DNA of 64,000 bases from Alistipes sp. GTDB taxonomy: Bacteria > Bacteroidota > Bacteroidia > Bacteroidales > Rikenellaceae. The notes below the pieces were generated by a model. That model was not told where the DNA came from. It did no database searches and saw only the letters and a program-made list of their open reading frames with translations. This document shows positions 25,196 through 34,783 of this stretch, piece by piece. A program made the position numbers and the translations under genes. Position 1 is the first letter of the stretch, and every line of letters begins with the position of its first letter. The DNA is taken from the NCBI GenBank assembly GCA_017646625.1, contig JAGCMF010000030.1, positions 1 through 64,000 of the forward strand, written 5' to 3'.

Positions 25196-26422
25196 ATGAA
25201 TCTCTTTGATAGCAGCGTTAAGGATTGGATATACGACAAGCTCGTGTCGTGGGGCATGAGTGATGGGTGGGCTACGGCTGTCGATGGCGTCATCGTGATG
25301 CTCTACCTCGCCTCCATCATCCTTGTCATCAACTTTGTGTTGCGCTGGGTGCTGCTGCACATGGCGCAGTGGGTTGTCAACCACACGAAGGTTACGTGGG
25401 ACAACATACTCTTCGATAAGAGGGTTCTCAAGCGCCTCTGCAACATCGCCACGCCTGTCATCATCATGATGATGCTGCCACTCATAATCTCGGCCCTCGA
25501 GATGCGCCCACAGTGGATGATATCGGCATTGCATAAGATTGTGGATATATACTTCACCTTCTCGTGCTTGCGCTTCGTAAACGCATTCCTTAAGGCTATA
25601 TACCAGCTCTTTGAGAATCGTCCCGCGTGGCATGGTAAGCCCATCAAGGGTCTGTTGCAGACGTTTCAGGTGCTACTCTTCCTTGTGGGTATCATAATCG
25701 CCATATCTATCGTCATCGATAAGTCGCCCACAGGTCTTCTTGCCGGTTTGGGTGCCTCGGCAGCCGTCATATCGTTCATCTTCAAGGATACGCTTATGGG
25801 CCTTGTTGCTGGCGTGCAGCTCTCGGCAGATAATATGCTCAAGGTGGGTGACTGGATTGAGGTTCCCAGCCGTGGTATAGATGGTGTTGTCGAGAGTGTG
25901 TCGTTGACGACTGTCAAGGTGCGTGGCTGGAATAACACGTTGCAGACGATACCTCCCTATGTCCTTGTCAGCGAGCCCTTTGATAATTGGCAGGCTATGC
26001 GTGACTCGGGCGGTAGACGTATCAAGCGATCGCTGAACATAGATATGATGAGTGTGCGCTTCGCTACTGCCGACCTCATTAAGCAACTTAAGGAGGATGA
26101 TGTTGTTGGCGCCATGCTTGAGGGTGTGGAGCTTCATACGGAGGAGGGCACGCCTCTTACCAACCTCGACCTCTTCATGCGTGTCATTCTGCGCTATGTA
26201 AACGAGCACCCACGTGTAAACCACAATATGCTTGCCCTTGTACGTCAGCTGCAGCCTACGCAGTGGGGCTTGCCTGTCGAGCTATACTTCTTCTCGTCGG
26301 ATGTCAACTGGGTGCCATATGAGACCCTGCAGTCGGAGGTCATATCCTATGTCATGGCCCTCGCCCCTCGCTTCTCGTTGCGCATATACCAGGCACCCTC
26401 GAGCCTCGACTTTAGAGAGTAG
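25196..26422 (+). CDS. Mechanosensitive ion channel, MscS/YbdG type
   Basis: 408 aa. Several membrane helices in residues ~20-190, then the MscS pore helix and beta domain: LLAGLGASAAVISFIFKDTL, GVQLSADNMLKVGDWIEVP and VRGWNNTLQTIPP. The extended C-terminal domain is like E. coli YbdG (miniconductance type). It should release solutes from the cytoplasm on hypo-osmotic shock. It lies 33 bp after the barrel gene. Confidence 0.92.
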   Translation: MNLFDSSVKDWIYDKLVSWGMSDGWATAVDGVIVMLYLASIILVINFVLRWVLLHMAQWVVNHTKVTWDNILFDKRVLKRLCNIATPVIIMMMLPLIISALEMRPQWMISALHKIVDIYFTFSCLRFVNAFLKAIYQLFENRPAWHGKPIKGLLQTFQVLLFLVGIIIAISIVIDKSPTGLLAGLGASAAVISFIFKDTLMGLVAGVQLSADNMLKVGDWIEVPSRGIDGVVESVSLTTVKVRGWNNTLQTIPPYVLVSEPFDNWQAMRDSGGRRIKRSLNIDMMSVRFATADLIKQLKEDDVVGAMLEGVELHTEEGTPLTNLDLFMRVILRYVNEHPRVNHNMLALVRQLQPTQWGLPVELYFFSSDVNWVPYETLQSEVISYVMALAPRFSLRIYQAPSSLDFRE

Positions 26423-26522
26423 GGTGGCACGGAGATAATAGAGTGGTGGGGGTGTTGCAACATGGTGTTGGACACCCTCACAACTATAACCAATAGAGCA
26501 TTACTACCAAAACCTAAATATT

Positions 26523-28043
26523 ATGACAACCATTCTTATATGCCTTGCTGTTGTTGCTGCCGTGGCTCTTGTACTCATGGTTGTAAGCCTCGTGCGCCAT
26601 GCCAGGGTGCGCCATGAGGCCAATATGTTACGTGACCGTGCCATGCAGCTCGAGACGTTGGTGCACGATGGCGAGCAGCGTGTCGAGGAGCTACATCGCC
26701 AGCTTATGCAGTGCTCGTCGGAGAGGGATGTGGCGCGTAGCGAGGTTCAGAGCCTCGAGAGGACACTCTCACTTGTCAGGGAGGAGTCGCAGGCGACCCT
26801 TGCGGCGCAGATTGCCAACCTCAAGGAGACACATGAGGGTCAGCTCGCCCTTGTGAGGGAGCATGCCGAGCAGCTCATGGTGCAGTTGCAGAGCATGAAC
26901 AAGCAGCAGGCGGAGAGCCAGATACGCCTCATACGTGAGCAGATGCAGGCAACCTCGGAGCAGGTGCTTAAGAGTCGCCAGCAGGAGCTCGGCGAGCATA
27001 ATGCGGAGCAGATGTCGAAGATTGTAGACCCCATAAACCAGAGTCTGCGCCTTATGCGTGAGGCGTTGGATAGGAGTGCCCGCGAGCATCATGAGTCTAT
27101 GACGCGCCTCGATGCTACCATCGATGCCAATATGAAGCATAGCCATGAGCTCGGCGAGACTGCCGACAGGCTTACACGTGCGCTACTTGGTAATGTCAAG
27201 GTGCAGGGTAACTTCGGCGAGCTTAAGCTCAAGCAGCTCCTCGATGACCTTGGTCTCAAGGAGAATGAGCAGTACACCACGCAGGCTACACTTAAGGATA
27301 GGTGTGGTAGGAGCATTAAGAGTGCCGAGGATAAGAGGATGATTCCCGACTTCATCCTTCACTTCCCGAATAATAGGGATGTTATTGTCGACTCGAAGGT
27401 GTGCCTTCAGGCCTATGAGCAGTATATAAATGCCGAGAGTGAGGAGGAGAGGGTCAAGTACCAGAATATACATATCGCCAATGTCCGTGACCAGGTTAAG
27501 CTCCTTGCTGGCAAGAGCTATAACGACTACCTCGACTCGAACTACTCGAAACTCAACTTCGTTATTATGTATATGTTCCATGAGGGAGCACTCAATCTGG
27601 CGTTGCAGAACGACACGGCGCTGTGGCGCGATGCCTACGATAGCGGAGTTCTTATCATGGGTCCGCAGACTATGTATATGAATCTACGTGTTCTGGAGCT
27701 TATGTGGACACAAAACCGCCAGCTCATGTACCAGAAGAGCATCATCAAGGAGGCGGAGACTATGATTGAACGTGTGCACCTCTTCTCGGAACGTCTGCAG
27801 AGCATCGAGGATAGCTTCGAGGCTACACAGCGGTTGTTTAAGGACCTAAAGGTTACCACCGCAACAAGTGGACATAGCATCATCACCTCGGCAAAGAGGA
27901 TTATCGCCTTTGGTGTTAAGGAGGATAAGAAGAGACGTAGCCTTACGGAGATTTATGTCGATGACGACCCTACAATTATGCTTGCTGATGCAGCCCCCGC
28001 TATGGCTAAAAACGAGGCTGTGGAGGCCTCTGCGGAGGATTAG
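26523..28043 (+). CDS. rmuC: DNA recombination protein RmuC
   Basis: 506 aa. One N-terminal TM segment (~3-23), then a long coiled coil (~30-225, Glu/Gln/Arg-rich heptads), then the RmuC nuclease-like domain (VQGNFGELKLKQLLDDLGL; PDFILHFP...VIVDSKV with the PD-(D/E)xK-like DSK). E. coli RmuC limits inversions between inverted repeats, which is notable in a window rich in foldback repeats, though no link is shown. A strong terminator follows. Confidence 0.93.
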   Translation: MTTILICLAVVAAVALVLMVVSLVRHARVRHEANMLRDRAMQLETLVHDGEQRVEELHRQLMQCSSERDVARSEVQSLERTLSLVREESQATLAAQIANLKETHEGQLALVREHAEQLMVQLQSMNKQQAESQIRLIREQMQATSEQVLKSRQQELGEHNAEQMSKIVDPINQSLRLMREALDRSAREHHESMTRLDATIDANMKHSHELGETADRLTRALLGNVKVQGNFGELKLKQLLDDLGLKENEQYTTQATLKDRCGRSIKSAEDKRMIPDFILHFPNNRDVIVDSKVCLQAYEQYINAESEEERVKYQNIHIANVRDQVKLLAGKSYNDYLDSNYSKLNFVIMYMFHEGALNLALQNDTALWRDAYDSGVLIMGPQTMYMNLRVLELMWTQNRQLMYQKSIIKEAETMIERVHLFSERLQSIEDSFEATQRLFKDLKVTTATSGHSIITSAKRIIAFGVKEDKKRRSLTEIYVDDDPTIMLADAAPAMAKNEAVEASAED

Positions 28044-28102
28044 CAGAAAAAAATAATAAAAATAAATTTAGATAAATAACTATACGCCTTTAGTGGTGTT
28101 AT

Positions 28103-28138
28103 GCCCACACGTCAGCTACGGCGTGTGGGCTAATTTTT
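28103..28138 (+). terminator. Terminator of rmuC
   Basis: Stem GCCCACAC/GTGTGGGC with a 12-nt loop, followed by TAATTTTTTA. Confidence 0.9.
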
Positions 28139-28507
28139 TAGAAAACAGCAGTTTAGGCTTTTCCTGTTGTTATTACAATAACGATAGATGTTTTCTATAA
28201 ATGCATATATTGTCACAATATAATTTTTGCTTATATTGATATAAGAATTTTTTGTTTGTATAATTAATTTTGTTGCCTTATATTTGCATCGAAAACCAAT
28301 AAAAAGAGTTAAAAAAGATAGGGTTTTCAGAGAATAAAAAAGAGATAAAAGATAGTTAAGATATATTAGGTAATTGAGAAAATGTGTAAGATGTAAGCGT
28401 AAAAATTTAGTAGTGTAAAAAGTTAATAATTGTTTGTGTCCGTGCGGGCTGTTCGACGAAAGTTGAGCAGCCCGCCTTGGTTGTTGACACCTTGTGCTGT
28501 TGCGCCA
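28139..28507 (+). other. Orphan promoter and candidate non-coding transcript
   Basis: TTTG at 28255-28258, a 20-bp spacer and TATATTTG at 28279-28286 form a near-ideal promoter pointing right, but no plus-strand gene follows. The next ~150 nt are A-rich without a plausible reading frame and lead into a GC hairpin (GCGGGCTG/CAGCCCGC, 28450-28481 region) just beyond the 3' end of the convergent GH109 gene. The hairpin lacks a T-run on either strand. A small RNA is possible; a decayed gene is equally possible. Confidence 0.4.
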
Positions 28508-30154
28508 CTACTCTGCCATGCGCTGCTCTATTATAGTGCGTGCTGTGGCACGTGCCGCCTCGAGGCGTCGCTGTGTGCGTGCTGTGGCACGTTCATCACC
28601 CGCAGCCCTTGCTGCTGCCACAGCGTCGTAGAGGTCCCAAAGTTCCAACTCTGCGGTTATGGCCCTCTGTATCTCTGTATATCTCTTTGCTCGCGCCTCT
28701 GTAGCCGCCTCTGTTTCGGAGTAGGCGTGTCTGTAGCCCTCGACATCCTGCCAGTGGCCACGTGTGAAGTCGGGGAAGGCTACTGCCGCGCAGTTGTTAT
28801 CCATAGATAGTGCTCCGAGCTCTGCGAGGCAACACCACTCCGCCATGTCGTATACATCCATATCTAATGGCAAGCCATTCTGTAGGCAGTATACGAGGCG
28901 GGCATCCATTATGTAGTCCATGCCGCCATGCCCCATCTCTCTACCCATCTCGCCAAACTTCGCGAGGATGGGGTGGTGGTACTGGGCCATGAGCATGTCG
29001 CGCTGCTCGGCACTCATGAAGCGGTGTGCGTTGAGGTTATCCATCTGTGGTGCTGATGTGCCACGAAGTGCCTCGGTGGATAGTGCGAGCTCGGGTGTTG
29101 GGTACTTTGTGGCGTAGCCGCGTGTGCCTATGAGCTTGAATAGTCGGTTGTAGGGCTGTGGTGTCATCACGTTGTGTTGTATCTCCACCACCTTGCCACG
29201 TGCTGTGCGCATGAGTGTTGTCGTGTGGTCGCCATTGCGGAATGTCGTGCACTCCTCTCCTGTCTTCTCCTCCACGAGCTCCCTGCCCACGAAGCTCTCC
29301 GTGTCCATTGCTACGAGTGTTGTGAACCTGTCGCCACGGTGTATGTTCATGCACTGTGCCACGGGGCCGAGGCCGTGTGTGGCATATAGGTCGCCACGAT
29401 TCTCCATGTTGTACTTCAGACGCCAGTGTAGCTCTTGGGTGTCGTTATCCTCGGGGTCGAGCCAGTAGGCATCCCAGTACTCATCGAGGGTGTGTATGTA
29501 TGCGCCCTCGGCGCGTACTATCTCTCCCAGCAGCCCCTGCTGTGCCATGTTCAGTGCCGTCATCTCGAAGTAGTCGTAGCAGCAGTTCTCGAGTATGAAG
29601 CAGTGTAGTCGTCGCTGCTCTGCGAGGTCTATGAGTCCCCAGCACTGCTCGAGGTTCATCGCCGAGGGTACCTCTATTGCTGTGTGCTTGCCACACTCCA
29701 TGGCGCAGCGAGCTATTGGGTAGTGGTGGTTCCAGTCGGTGGCTATATATACGAGGTCTATATCTGTGCGCTGGCATAGCTCCTCGTAGCCTCTCTCGCC
29801 GTGGTATATATCTGCGGGCATGAGACCCTTGTCGCGTAGGAACTGCTGGCACGCCTCTGCACGCCCGTAGTCGTAGTCGCAGAGTGCAACAATCTCAACG
29901 CCGGGTATGTGGCAGAAGCGCATCACGGCCCATGGGCCACGCATGCCGAGGCCTACGAAGCCTACGCGCAGAGTCTCAATTGGCTCCACGGCGAGTCCCA
30001 GGACATGCTCTTGTCCCTCGGCACGTGCGGGGCTGTCGACAACGATTGTGCCACCCTCCCAGTGCCATGTTGTTGTGTTAGATGTTGATTGTGCCTGTGC
30101 AGTGAGTAGTGATGCAGCGATGGCGGCCGCACAAAGGAGTATCTTACGTAGCAT
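28508..30154 (-). CDS. GH109-type Gfo/Idh/MocA enzyme (alpha-N-acetylgalactosaminidase family)
   Basis: 548 aa with a Sec signal (CAAAIAASLLTAQAQ). An N-terminal Rossmann domain (GFVGLGMRGPWAVM, ALCDYDYGRAEA) is followed by the GH109-like signature regions EVPSAMNLEQCW, LENCCYDYFEM and YATHGLGPVAQCM. GH109 enzymes use tightly bound NAD+ for a redox-elimination cleavage of terminal alpha-GalNAc, for example on blood-group A or mucin glycans. Export fits a host-glycan role. It is longer than most GH109 proteins (~450 aa), the surplus being a C-terminal Ala/Arg-rich helical tail. Substrate specificity is inferred. Confidence 0.85.
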   Translation of the reverse strand: MLRKILLCAAAIAASLLTAQAQSTSNTTTWHWEGGTIVVDSPARAEGQEHVLGLAVEPIETLRVGFVGLGMRGPWAVMRFCHIPGVEIVALCDYDYGRAEACQQFLRDKGLMPADIYHGERGYEELCQRTDIDLVYIATDWNHHYPIARCAMECGKHTAIEVPSAMNLEQCWGLIDLAEQRRLHCFILENCCYDYFEMTALNMAQQGLLGEIVRAEGAYIHTLDEYWDAYWLDPEDNDTQELHWRLKYNMENRGDLYATHGLGPVAQCMNIHRGDRFTTLVAMDTESFVGRELVEEKTGEECTTFRNGDHTTTLMRTARGKVVEIQHNVMTPQPYNRLFKLIGTRGYATKYPTPELALSTEALRGTSAPQMDNLNAHRFMSAEQRDMLMAQYHHPILAKFGEMGREMGHGGMDYIMDARLVYCLQNGLPLDMDVYDMAEWCCLAELGALSMDNNCAAVAFPDFTRGHWQDVEGYRHAYSETEAATEARAKRYTEIQRAITAELELWDLYDAVAAARAAGDERATARTQRRLEAARATARTIIEQRMAE

Positions 30155-30179
30155 AGTTTTTCATTTTAGGTTACTACCA

Positions 30180-30187
30180 CAAAGATA
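30180..30187 (-). promoter_or_regulatory. -7 box of the GH109 gene
   Basis: TATCTTTG on the minus strand, 26 nt before the start codon. Confidence 0.6.
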
Positions 30188-30232
30188 ATAAATTATTTCG
30201 AATATGGGCTCTATGGGGGCTTATGACAACGA

Positions 30233-30260
30233 GGGGATGACAAATTTCTTTGCCATCCCC
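30233..30260 (-). terminator. Hairpin ending the LRR/FISUMP lipoprotein unit
   Basis: Stem GGGGATG/CATCCCC between the LRR lipoprotein 3' end and the GH109 promoter. The T-run is weak. Confidence 0.5.
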
Positions 30261-30288
30261 ATCTATGTAGTATCAATTAAGGTTGTTA

Positions 30289-31791
30289 CTACTCCTTGTA
30301 TGTAATAACGTCGAAGTTATCAACTTTGAGGTCTGCGATGCCCTGTCCCTGTGCGAGAATCAACGATGTGAGGGGGTTGCCCTGGAGGTGAAGAGTCTTG
30401 AGAGAGAGGTTGTTGCTGCAGTCCATCACTGTGAGCATGCAGTCGTTAGCTACAAGTGCCTCGAGGAGGGTTAGTGTAGATACGTTGAGCTCGGTAATCT
30501 GTGTATTGTCACATGTGAGTGATGTCATTGCTGTGCACGCCTCAACATCTATTGCTGTGATGCTGTTAGCACCGCAGTTTAGGGTGTGGAGGTGTGGGTA
30601 GTTGCTCATGTCGAATTCTCCTGATAGGTAGTTTACGCTGCAGTCGAACTTCTTGAGTAGGTTGCAGCCCTCGATGTTGAGGCTTTTGAGGAGGTTACGC
30701 TGGCATGTCAACGCTGTGATCTTGCTGTTTGCCGAGAGGTCGAGCTCCGCGAGGTTGTTAGAGTAGCACTCCAGCATCTCGAGGTTAGTGAGCTTGCTGA
30801 GGTCGAGTGTTGCGATGTTGTTCTCGTAGCAACCCAATGTGTAGAGTGATGGTAGACCCTCGAGGTTAAGCGACATAATATTGTTTGTGCCTACTGCTGC
30901 CACCTGTAGCTTTGGGCAGTTGCTGAAGTCCACCTCGTTGAGGTCGTTTAGGCGTACGTCGAAATATATCAACTCGGGCATGTCGCTGAAGTCGAGCTCT
31001 GTGAGGTTGTTCTTGTATGCCTGGAAGAACATGATGTTCTTGCAGCCCTCGATGTTTACATCTTTTATCTTGTTAGAGTAGCAGTATACCCACTTCATCG
31101 CTGTGCAACCCTCGATGTTGAGGTCAGTGATGAGGTTGTATGAGCAGTCTACATACTCGAGCTTCTCCATGCCACTCAAGTCGAGAGATGTGATGTTGTT
31201 GCAGTCGCAGTCGAGAGATACGAGGTTTACGAAGCGACGTATGCCCTTGAGAGATGTTATAGGCTCACGTGTATCCTCGTCAGACATTGTGAGTACCATC
31301 TCTGTCACCGCTGCCGCCTCCTCGTCAGATATCTGGCCATCGCCGTTAGCATCGCAGTACTCAAGCATGAGCTCGAGGAATACTGCGCACTCAAAGTCGT
31401 CGTCGCCACCTGTAGTTGTGCCGTTGCCACCGAGCTGCTTTACGGGGAGTGTAGCATATGCGTATACGCCATTAATCTCGGCAGATATTACCACCTCGCC
31501 CTCACGGCTCTCTTTGCTGCTATTCTGCTGTGCACTCAATGTTAGGGTGTTGTCACTCTTCTCCACGTTGAGCCATGAAGCACCCACCACGAAGTCCCAT
31601 GTGTCGGCATTTGTCTCAATTGTCACCACCTGTGCTGCGCCCTCTGCGTTGAGCTCTATGGCCTCGGGGTTCACGGTGAGCTCAACCTCTGTTGAGCCAC
31701 CCTGAACATCCTGTGTTGTATCCTCGCAGGCACCCATTGTGAGTGTTGCTGCGGCAGCCACAAGGGCTGTTAAAGTTCTAAATATCTTCAT
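30289..31791 (-). CDS. BACON + EF-hand-like + leucine-rich-repeat lipoprotein
   Basis: 500 aa with lipobox (TLTMGAC). A BACON-like beta domain spans ~35-125 (ELNAEGAAQVVTIETNA, WLNVEKSD, GEVVISAEINGVYAYA). A calcium-loop-like DANGDGQISDEEA follows (~150). Then about 14 short leucine-rich repeats of ~21-23 residues (LEYVDCSYNLITDLNIEGC type) run to the C-terminus. The exposed beta-solenoid suggests surface binding to host proteins or glycans. It follows the larger FISUMP lipoprotein by 23 bp. Confidence 0.85.
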   Translation of the reverse strand: MKIFRTLTALVAAAATLTMGACEDTTQDVQGGSTEVELTVNPEAIELNAEGAAQVVTIETNADTWDFVVGASWLNVEKSDNTLTLSAQQNSSKESREGEVVISAEINGVYAYATLPVKQLGGNGTTTGGDDDFECAVFLELMLEYCDANGDGQISDEEAAAVTEMVLTMSDEDTREPITSLKGIRRFVNLVSLDCDCNNITSLDLSGMEKLEYVDCSYNLITDLNIEGCTAMKWVYCYSNKIKDVNIEGCKNIMFFQAYKNNLTELDFSDMPELIYFDVRLNDLNEVDFSNCPKLQVAAVGTNNIMSLNLEGLPSLYTLGCYENNIATLDLSKLTNLEMLECYSNNLAELDLSANSKITALTCQRNLLKSLNIEGCNLLKKFDCSVNYLSGEFDMSNYPHLHTLNCGANSITAIDVEACTAMTSLTCDNTQITELNVSTLTLLEALVANDCMLTVMDCSNNLSLKTLHLQGNPLTSLILAQGQGIADLKVDNFDVITYKE

Positions 31792-31814
31792 TGTAATGTT
31801 AAAATCTTAAATCA

Positions 31815-34361
31815 TTAATACACCTTTACGCAACGTACGTTGTAGCCATTTGCCCAGCCGGCACCCTGACCTGCATAGTAGTGTGGGTAGTTGCATGTGA
31901 AGCTGTATGCTGTGTATGCCACCTCGAGCTCCGATGACCATAGCTTCACGAAGCCGGTGTCGTTCTGCACACTCATGAGTGCGCCGCCATCACTTGGGTG
32001 AGCACTTCTGTAGCCCGCAGATGGATACCATACGTTGTCGCCGAGTGCTGTGGTGTTCATGAAGCCCATGAACTCTGTAAATAGGCTATTCTCGCTGACG
32101 AGTGACACCCACATAGCCTTACGTGGCACCATGTATCCCTGTGGACATGGGTCGTAGTTAGACTTCTGGAAAGGACGCCATAGGCTCTTGTCGGCATCGT
32201 AGATGATGTTGTTCTTCTCTGCGCCCATAGTCTCGGGGTTAATCCATGTGCCGGCGCTTATAGAGAGGTCGGCAGAGAGGAATGTCATAGGGTTGGCAGT
32301 AGCATATGCCACCGAGCCTATTGTGGCGTCTGCTGCCTCCACCTTCCATGTAGCCTGTGTGTATGCGGGGTTGCAAACGGTGAGGCTTGATGAGTGGCCG
32401 AAAGGCTCTGTTACGTTCATCCAGCCACCTGCCTGTGTGTCGCGAGTACGTTCCTCGGCAGTGTCACCGATGAATGGATCCTTACGACCCCACTGGTAGT
32501 AGAGGCCGAATGTCTCGTAGCCATCCTCTGGTGTGGCAGATGTAGCGCCGAGGTTACGGTCCATGCAGTAGTAGCCGTCTGTTGCGCCACCACTCTGTGG
32601 TATGCCGTTGTTCTGGTAGTCGTATACCTCTGGCTTGTCGGTCATCCATATGTGCCATGACCATACTATCTGGCCCGCCTCGTCGAAGGCTGCAAGAAGC
32701 ACGTTACCCTCGTAGTCAGATGCTGTGAATGTAACCTTGCCATTCTCGTATGCTATATCTGATATAAGCGCGTTGCCACTCTGGCCCTCAACGCTTGATG
32801 CCCACAACCAATCTACCTTTGCGATGTTGTTCACTGGGGTGTTGTCCACGAGACGTGTATGGAAGCTGTACTCGCCAGCAGTGTGTATCATGTAGCAGTT
32901 AGAGTATCCGAACTTGCTCAAGTTGTTAGCGTCGTTCTGACCACTCTCCCATACAACGGTGTCGGTGTGTGTCGTCACGGCGTTGCGTGTCACTGTTACA
33001 CCTGTTAGCTCCTGTGTGTATGACATGCCGCTTGTAGACTCGAGTGTTAGTGTGAAGCCCTCGTCGTAAGCCTCTGCAGGTATTACGAAGCGTAGTGTTG
33101 CGCCACCCTCGATGTTCAAGCCCGCTGTTCCGCAGTCGAGAGTTACGCTTTTTGAGGCGTCAGGGCTCAATGCGAGACGTGGTGTAGATGTAGACATGTC
33201 GACAACGCCCGCACCAGCGATACGACGGTTGTTCTGGCCGGTGAGTATAGCGTTGCGTAGCATATGAGGACCGCTAACCTCGATGTCGAGGACACCGGCA
33301 ATGTATGTCATCTCCAACTCGTTTGTTGTAGACTTACCTACGGCAGGGTTAAGAGTGTATAGGTTTGTGTTTATGCGCTGCTTTGTAGGTATTGCGATGC
33401 GCAATGTGTGGCCGTTGTAGCCGTTAGCAGATGTAGATGATGTAGATGCGTAGTATGTCTCTGCTACGTTGATAGGGCCGAAGTCTGCTGTCGATGTGTT
33501 CTCGCCGCTAACCATCTCCACAGGTATGCCGTTTACGTAGAGTACAGATGATGGTGCCCATGTTGTAGCATTGCCGTCGGCATCATTCTCTATAGATGCT
33601 ACGAGGTATGTAGTCTCGGTGTTGTCGCCTGGTGCGAACTCCACCTCTACCTCTGCTATGCTGCCGCGCTGTACGTTTACTGCTGGAATCTCTATACCAC
33701 TAACAATCTCGTCGTTAGTGCCGTATAGTGTTACTACGAATCCCGAGTAGTTCTTTGCTGGGAGCATAAGGTCTATTGCTGCTGGGAGCTCTGCGCCCTC
33801 GCCGAGGTCTACGCTTACGGAGTGGCTACCCGACTCGTCGAGGGTCAATGCTGGTGAGCCCACGAAGTTGAGGTCTACCTCGCCGACACCCGCAATAGGT
33901 GTGCCGTGTGAGCTTATCACTGCGCGCTTTACTGCACCCTCGCCTGTAACGTTTAGGCGCAATGTGCCGAGCAGGTCTTTGAATACAAGGCTTGTTGTTG
34001 TGTTAGATGCGACCATTGGCTGTGGCATCTCCACAGCAGGACCCTGGAGTGCTGGGAGCTCGAATGTGAGCACTGTGCCATTTATTGAGCCTGTGCCGAA
34101 GTCGTAGGCAGCGTGGTATGCCTCGGTCTTTGCTACTTCGGTGATAAGCACTGTCGACTTACCGCCCTCGGGAACCTGGTATGTCGCGCCGTTGATAACA
34201 ACCTCGTCGCCCTCATTCCAGTCGCGACCATTCTCAAGTGTTGCGGAGATTGTTACCGCCTCATCGCCTGATGGGGTGATAACCTCGGGGGTCTCCTCGC
34301 AAGATGTCATGCCTGCTACCGTGAGCATGGCGAGCATCGAAAATAGTAGTTTTTTCATCAT
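31815..34361 (-). CDS. Large FISUMP-domain lipoprotein with fimbrillin-like repeats
   Basis: 848 aa, lipobox near residue 21 (VAGMTSC). Two or three fimbrillin-like beta-domains repeat in the first ~480 residues (e.g. TTTSLVFKDLLGTLRLNVTG and STTNELEMTYIAGVLDIEV align in design). The C-terminal ~280 residues are a FISUMP-type domain (YYCMDRNLGATSAT, YYQWGRKDPF, YDPCPQGYMVPRK, NVRCVKVY). Surface lipoprotein, ligand unknown. First gene of a two-gene unit with the LRR lipoprotein. Confidence 0.82.
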   Translation of the reverse strand: MMKKLLFSMLAMLTVAGMTSCEETPEVITPSGDEAVTISATLENGRDWNEGDEVVINGATYQVPEGGKSTVLITEVAKTEAYHAAYDFGTGSINGTVLTFELPALQGPAVEMPQPMVASNTTTSLVFKDLLGTLRLNVTGEGAVKRAVISSHGTPIAGVGEVDLNFVGSPALTLDESGSHSVSVDLGEGAELPAAIDLMLPAKNYSGFVVTLYGTNDEIVSGIEIPAVNVQRGSIAEVEVEFAPGDNTETTYLVASIENDADGNATTWAPSSVLYVNGIPVEMVSGENTSTADFGPINVAETYYASTSSTSANGYNGHTLRIAIPTKQRINTNLYTLNPAVGKSTTNELEMTYIAGVLDIEVSGPHMLRNAILTGQNNRRIAGAGVVDMSTSTPRLALSPDASKSVTLDCGTAGLNIEGGATLRFVIPAEAYDEGFTLTLESTSGMSYTQELTGVTVTRNAVTTHTDTVVWESGQNDANNLSKFGYSNCYMIHTAGEYSFHTRLVDNTPVNNIAKVDWLWASSVEGQSGNALISDIAYENGKVTFTASDYEGNVLLAAFDEAGQIVWSWHIWMTDKPEVYDYQNNGIPQSGGATDGYYCMDRNLGATSATPEDGYETFGLYYQWGRKDPFIGDTAEERTRDTQAGGWMNVTEPFGHSSSLTVCNPAYTQATWKVEAADATIGSVAYATANPMTFLSADLSISAGTWINPETMGAEKNNIIYDADKSLWRPFQKSNYDPCPQGYMVPRKAMWVSLVSENSLFTEFMGFMNTTALGDNVWYPSAGYRSAHPSDGGALMSVQNDTGFVKLWSSELEVAYTAYSFTCNYPHYYAGQGAGWANGYNVRCVKVY

Positions 34362-34487
34362 TTAGTGTGTTTATACGCAGCTGCGATGTTGTTCGCAGCC
34401 ACTCTTGTTAATAAATATTTTAAAAAGAATAAATATATAATATCTCGTATTCTCCTTCACACATCCCATTTTTTCGCAATGGGCATG

Positions 34488-34495
34488 CAAAGGTA
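34488..34495 (-). promoter_or_regulatory. -7 box of the FISUMP-LRR unit
   Basis: TACCTTTG on the minus strand, ~127 nt upstream of the start, leaving a fairly long leader. Confidence 0.6.
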
Positions 34496-34588
34496 ATAAA
34501 TTATTCCACTCATCCAAATATTTTACTCACGAAATAGAGCTGTAATTGGTATTTTTTTGCATAGTCGTTTGTTAAATTTTTTATAAAT

Positions 34589-34597
34589 GGGGGGGGG
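34589..34597. repeat. G9 homopolymer in the divergent intergenic region
   Basis: Nine consecutive G in an otherwise AT-rich 421-bp gap, ~95 bp upstream of the FISUMP -7 box and ~140 bp upstream of the fimbrillin -7 box. Such tracts are prone to slippage. Confidence 0.8.
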
Positions 34598-34734
34598 TAA
34601 TATTGGTTATATATGCCTGTAGAGGGCTGTTTAATACAAAATTTATAATATATGTAATCTCTTTTTGAGAAGATAAAAAAATGATAATTTATCTATTTTT
34701 TTGGCTACGGGCATGGCAATTAAGAAAATAGTGC

Positions 34735-34742
34735 TATCTTTG
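34735..34742 (+). promoter_or_regulatory. -7 box of the small-peptide/fimbrillin unit
   Basis: TATCTTTG, 41 nt before the small ORF start at 34784. Confidence 0.6.
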
Positions 34743-34783
34743 TAAGATGTAAAACAAACAAAAAAAGATATACTACTAATATT

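Noticed and set aside
24545..25633. 362-codon minus-strand frame across the barrel and MscS genes
   Set aside because: Overlaps two supported plus-strand genes, composition biased to His/Val/Glu, no start region or domain.
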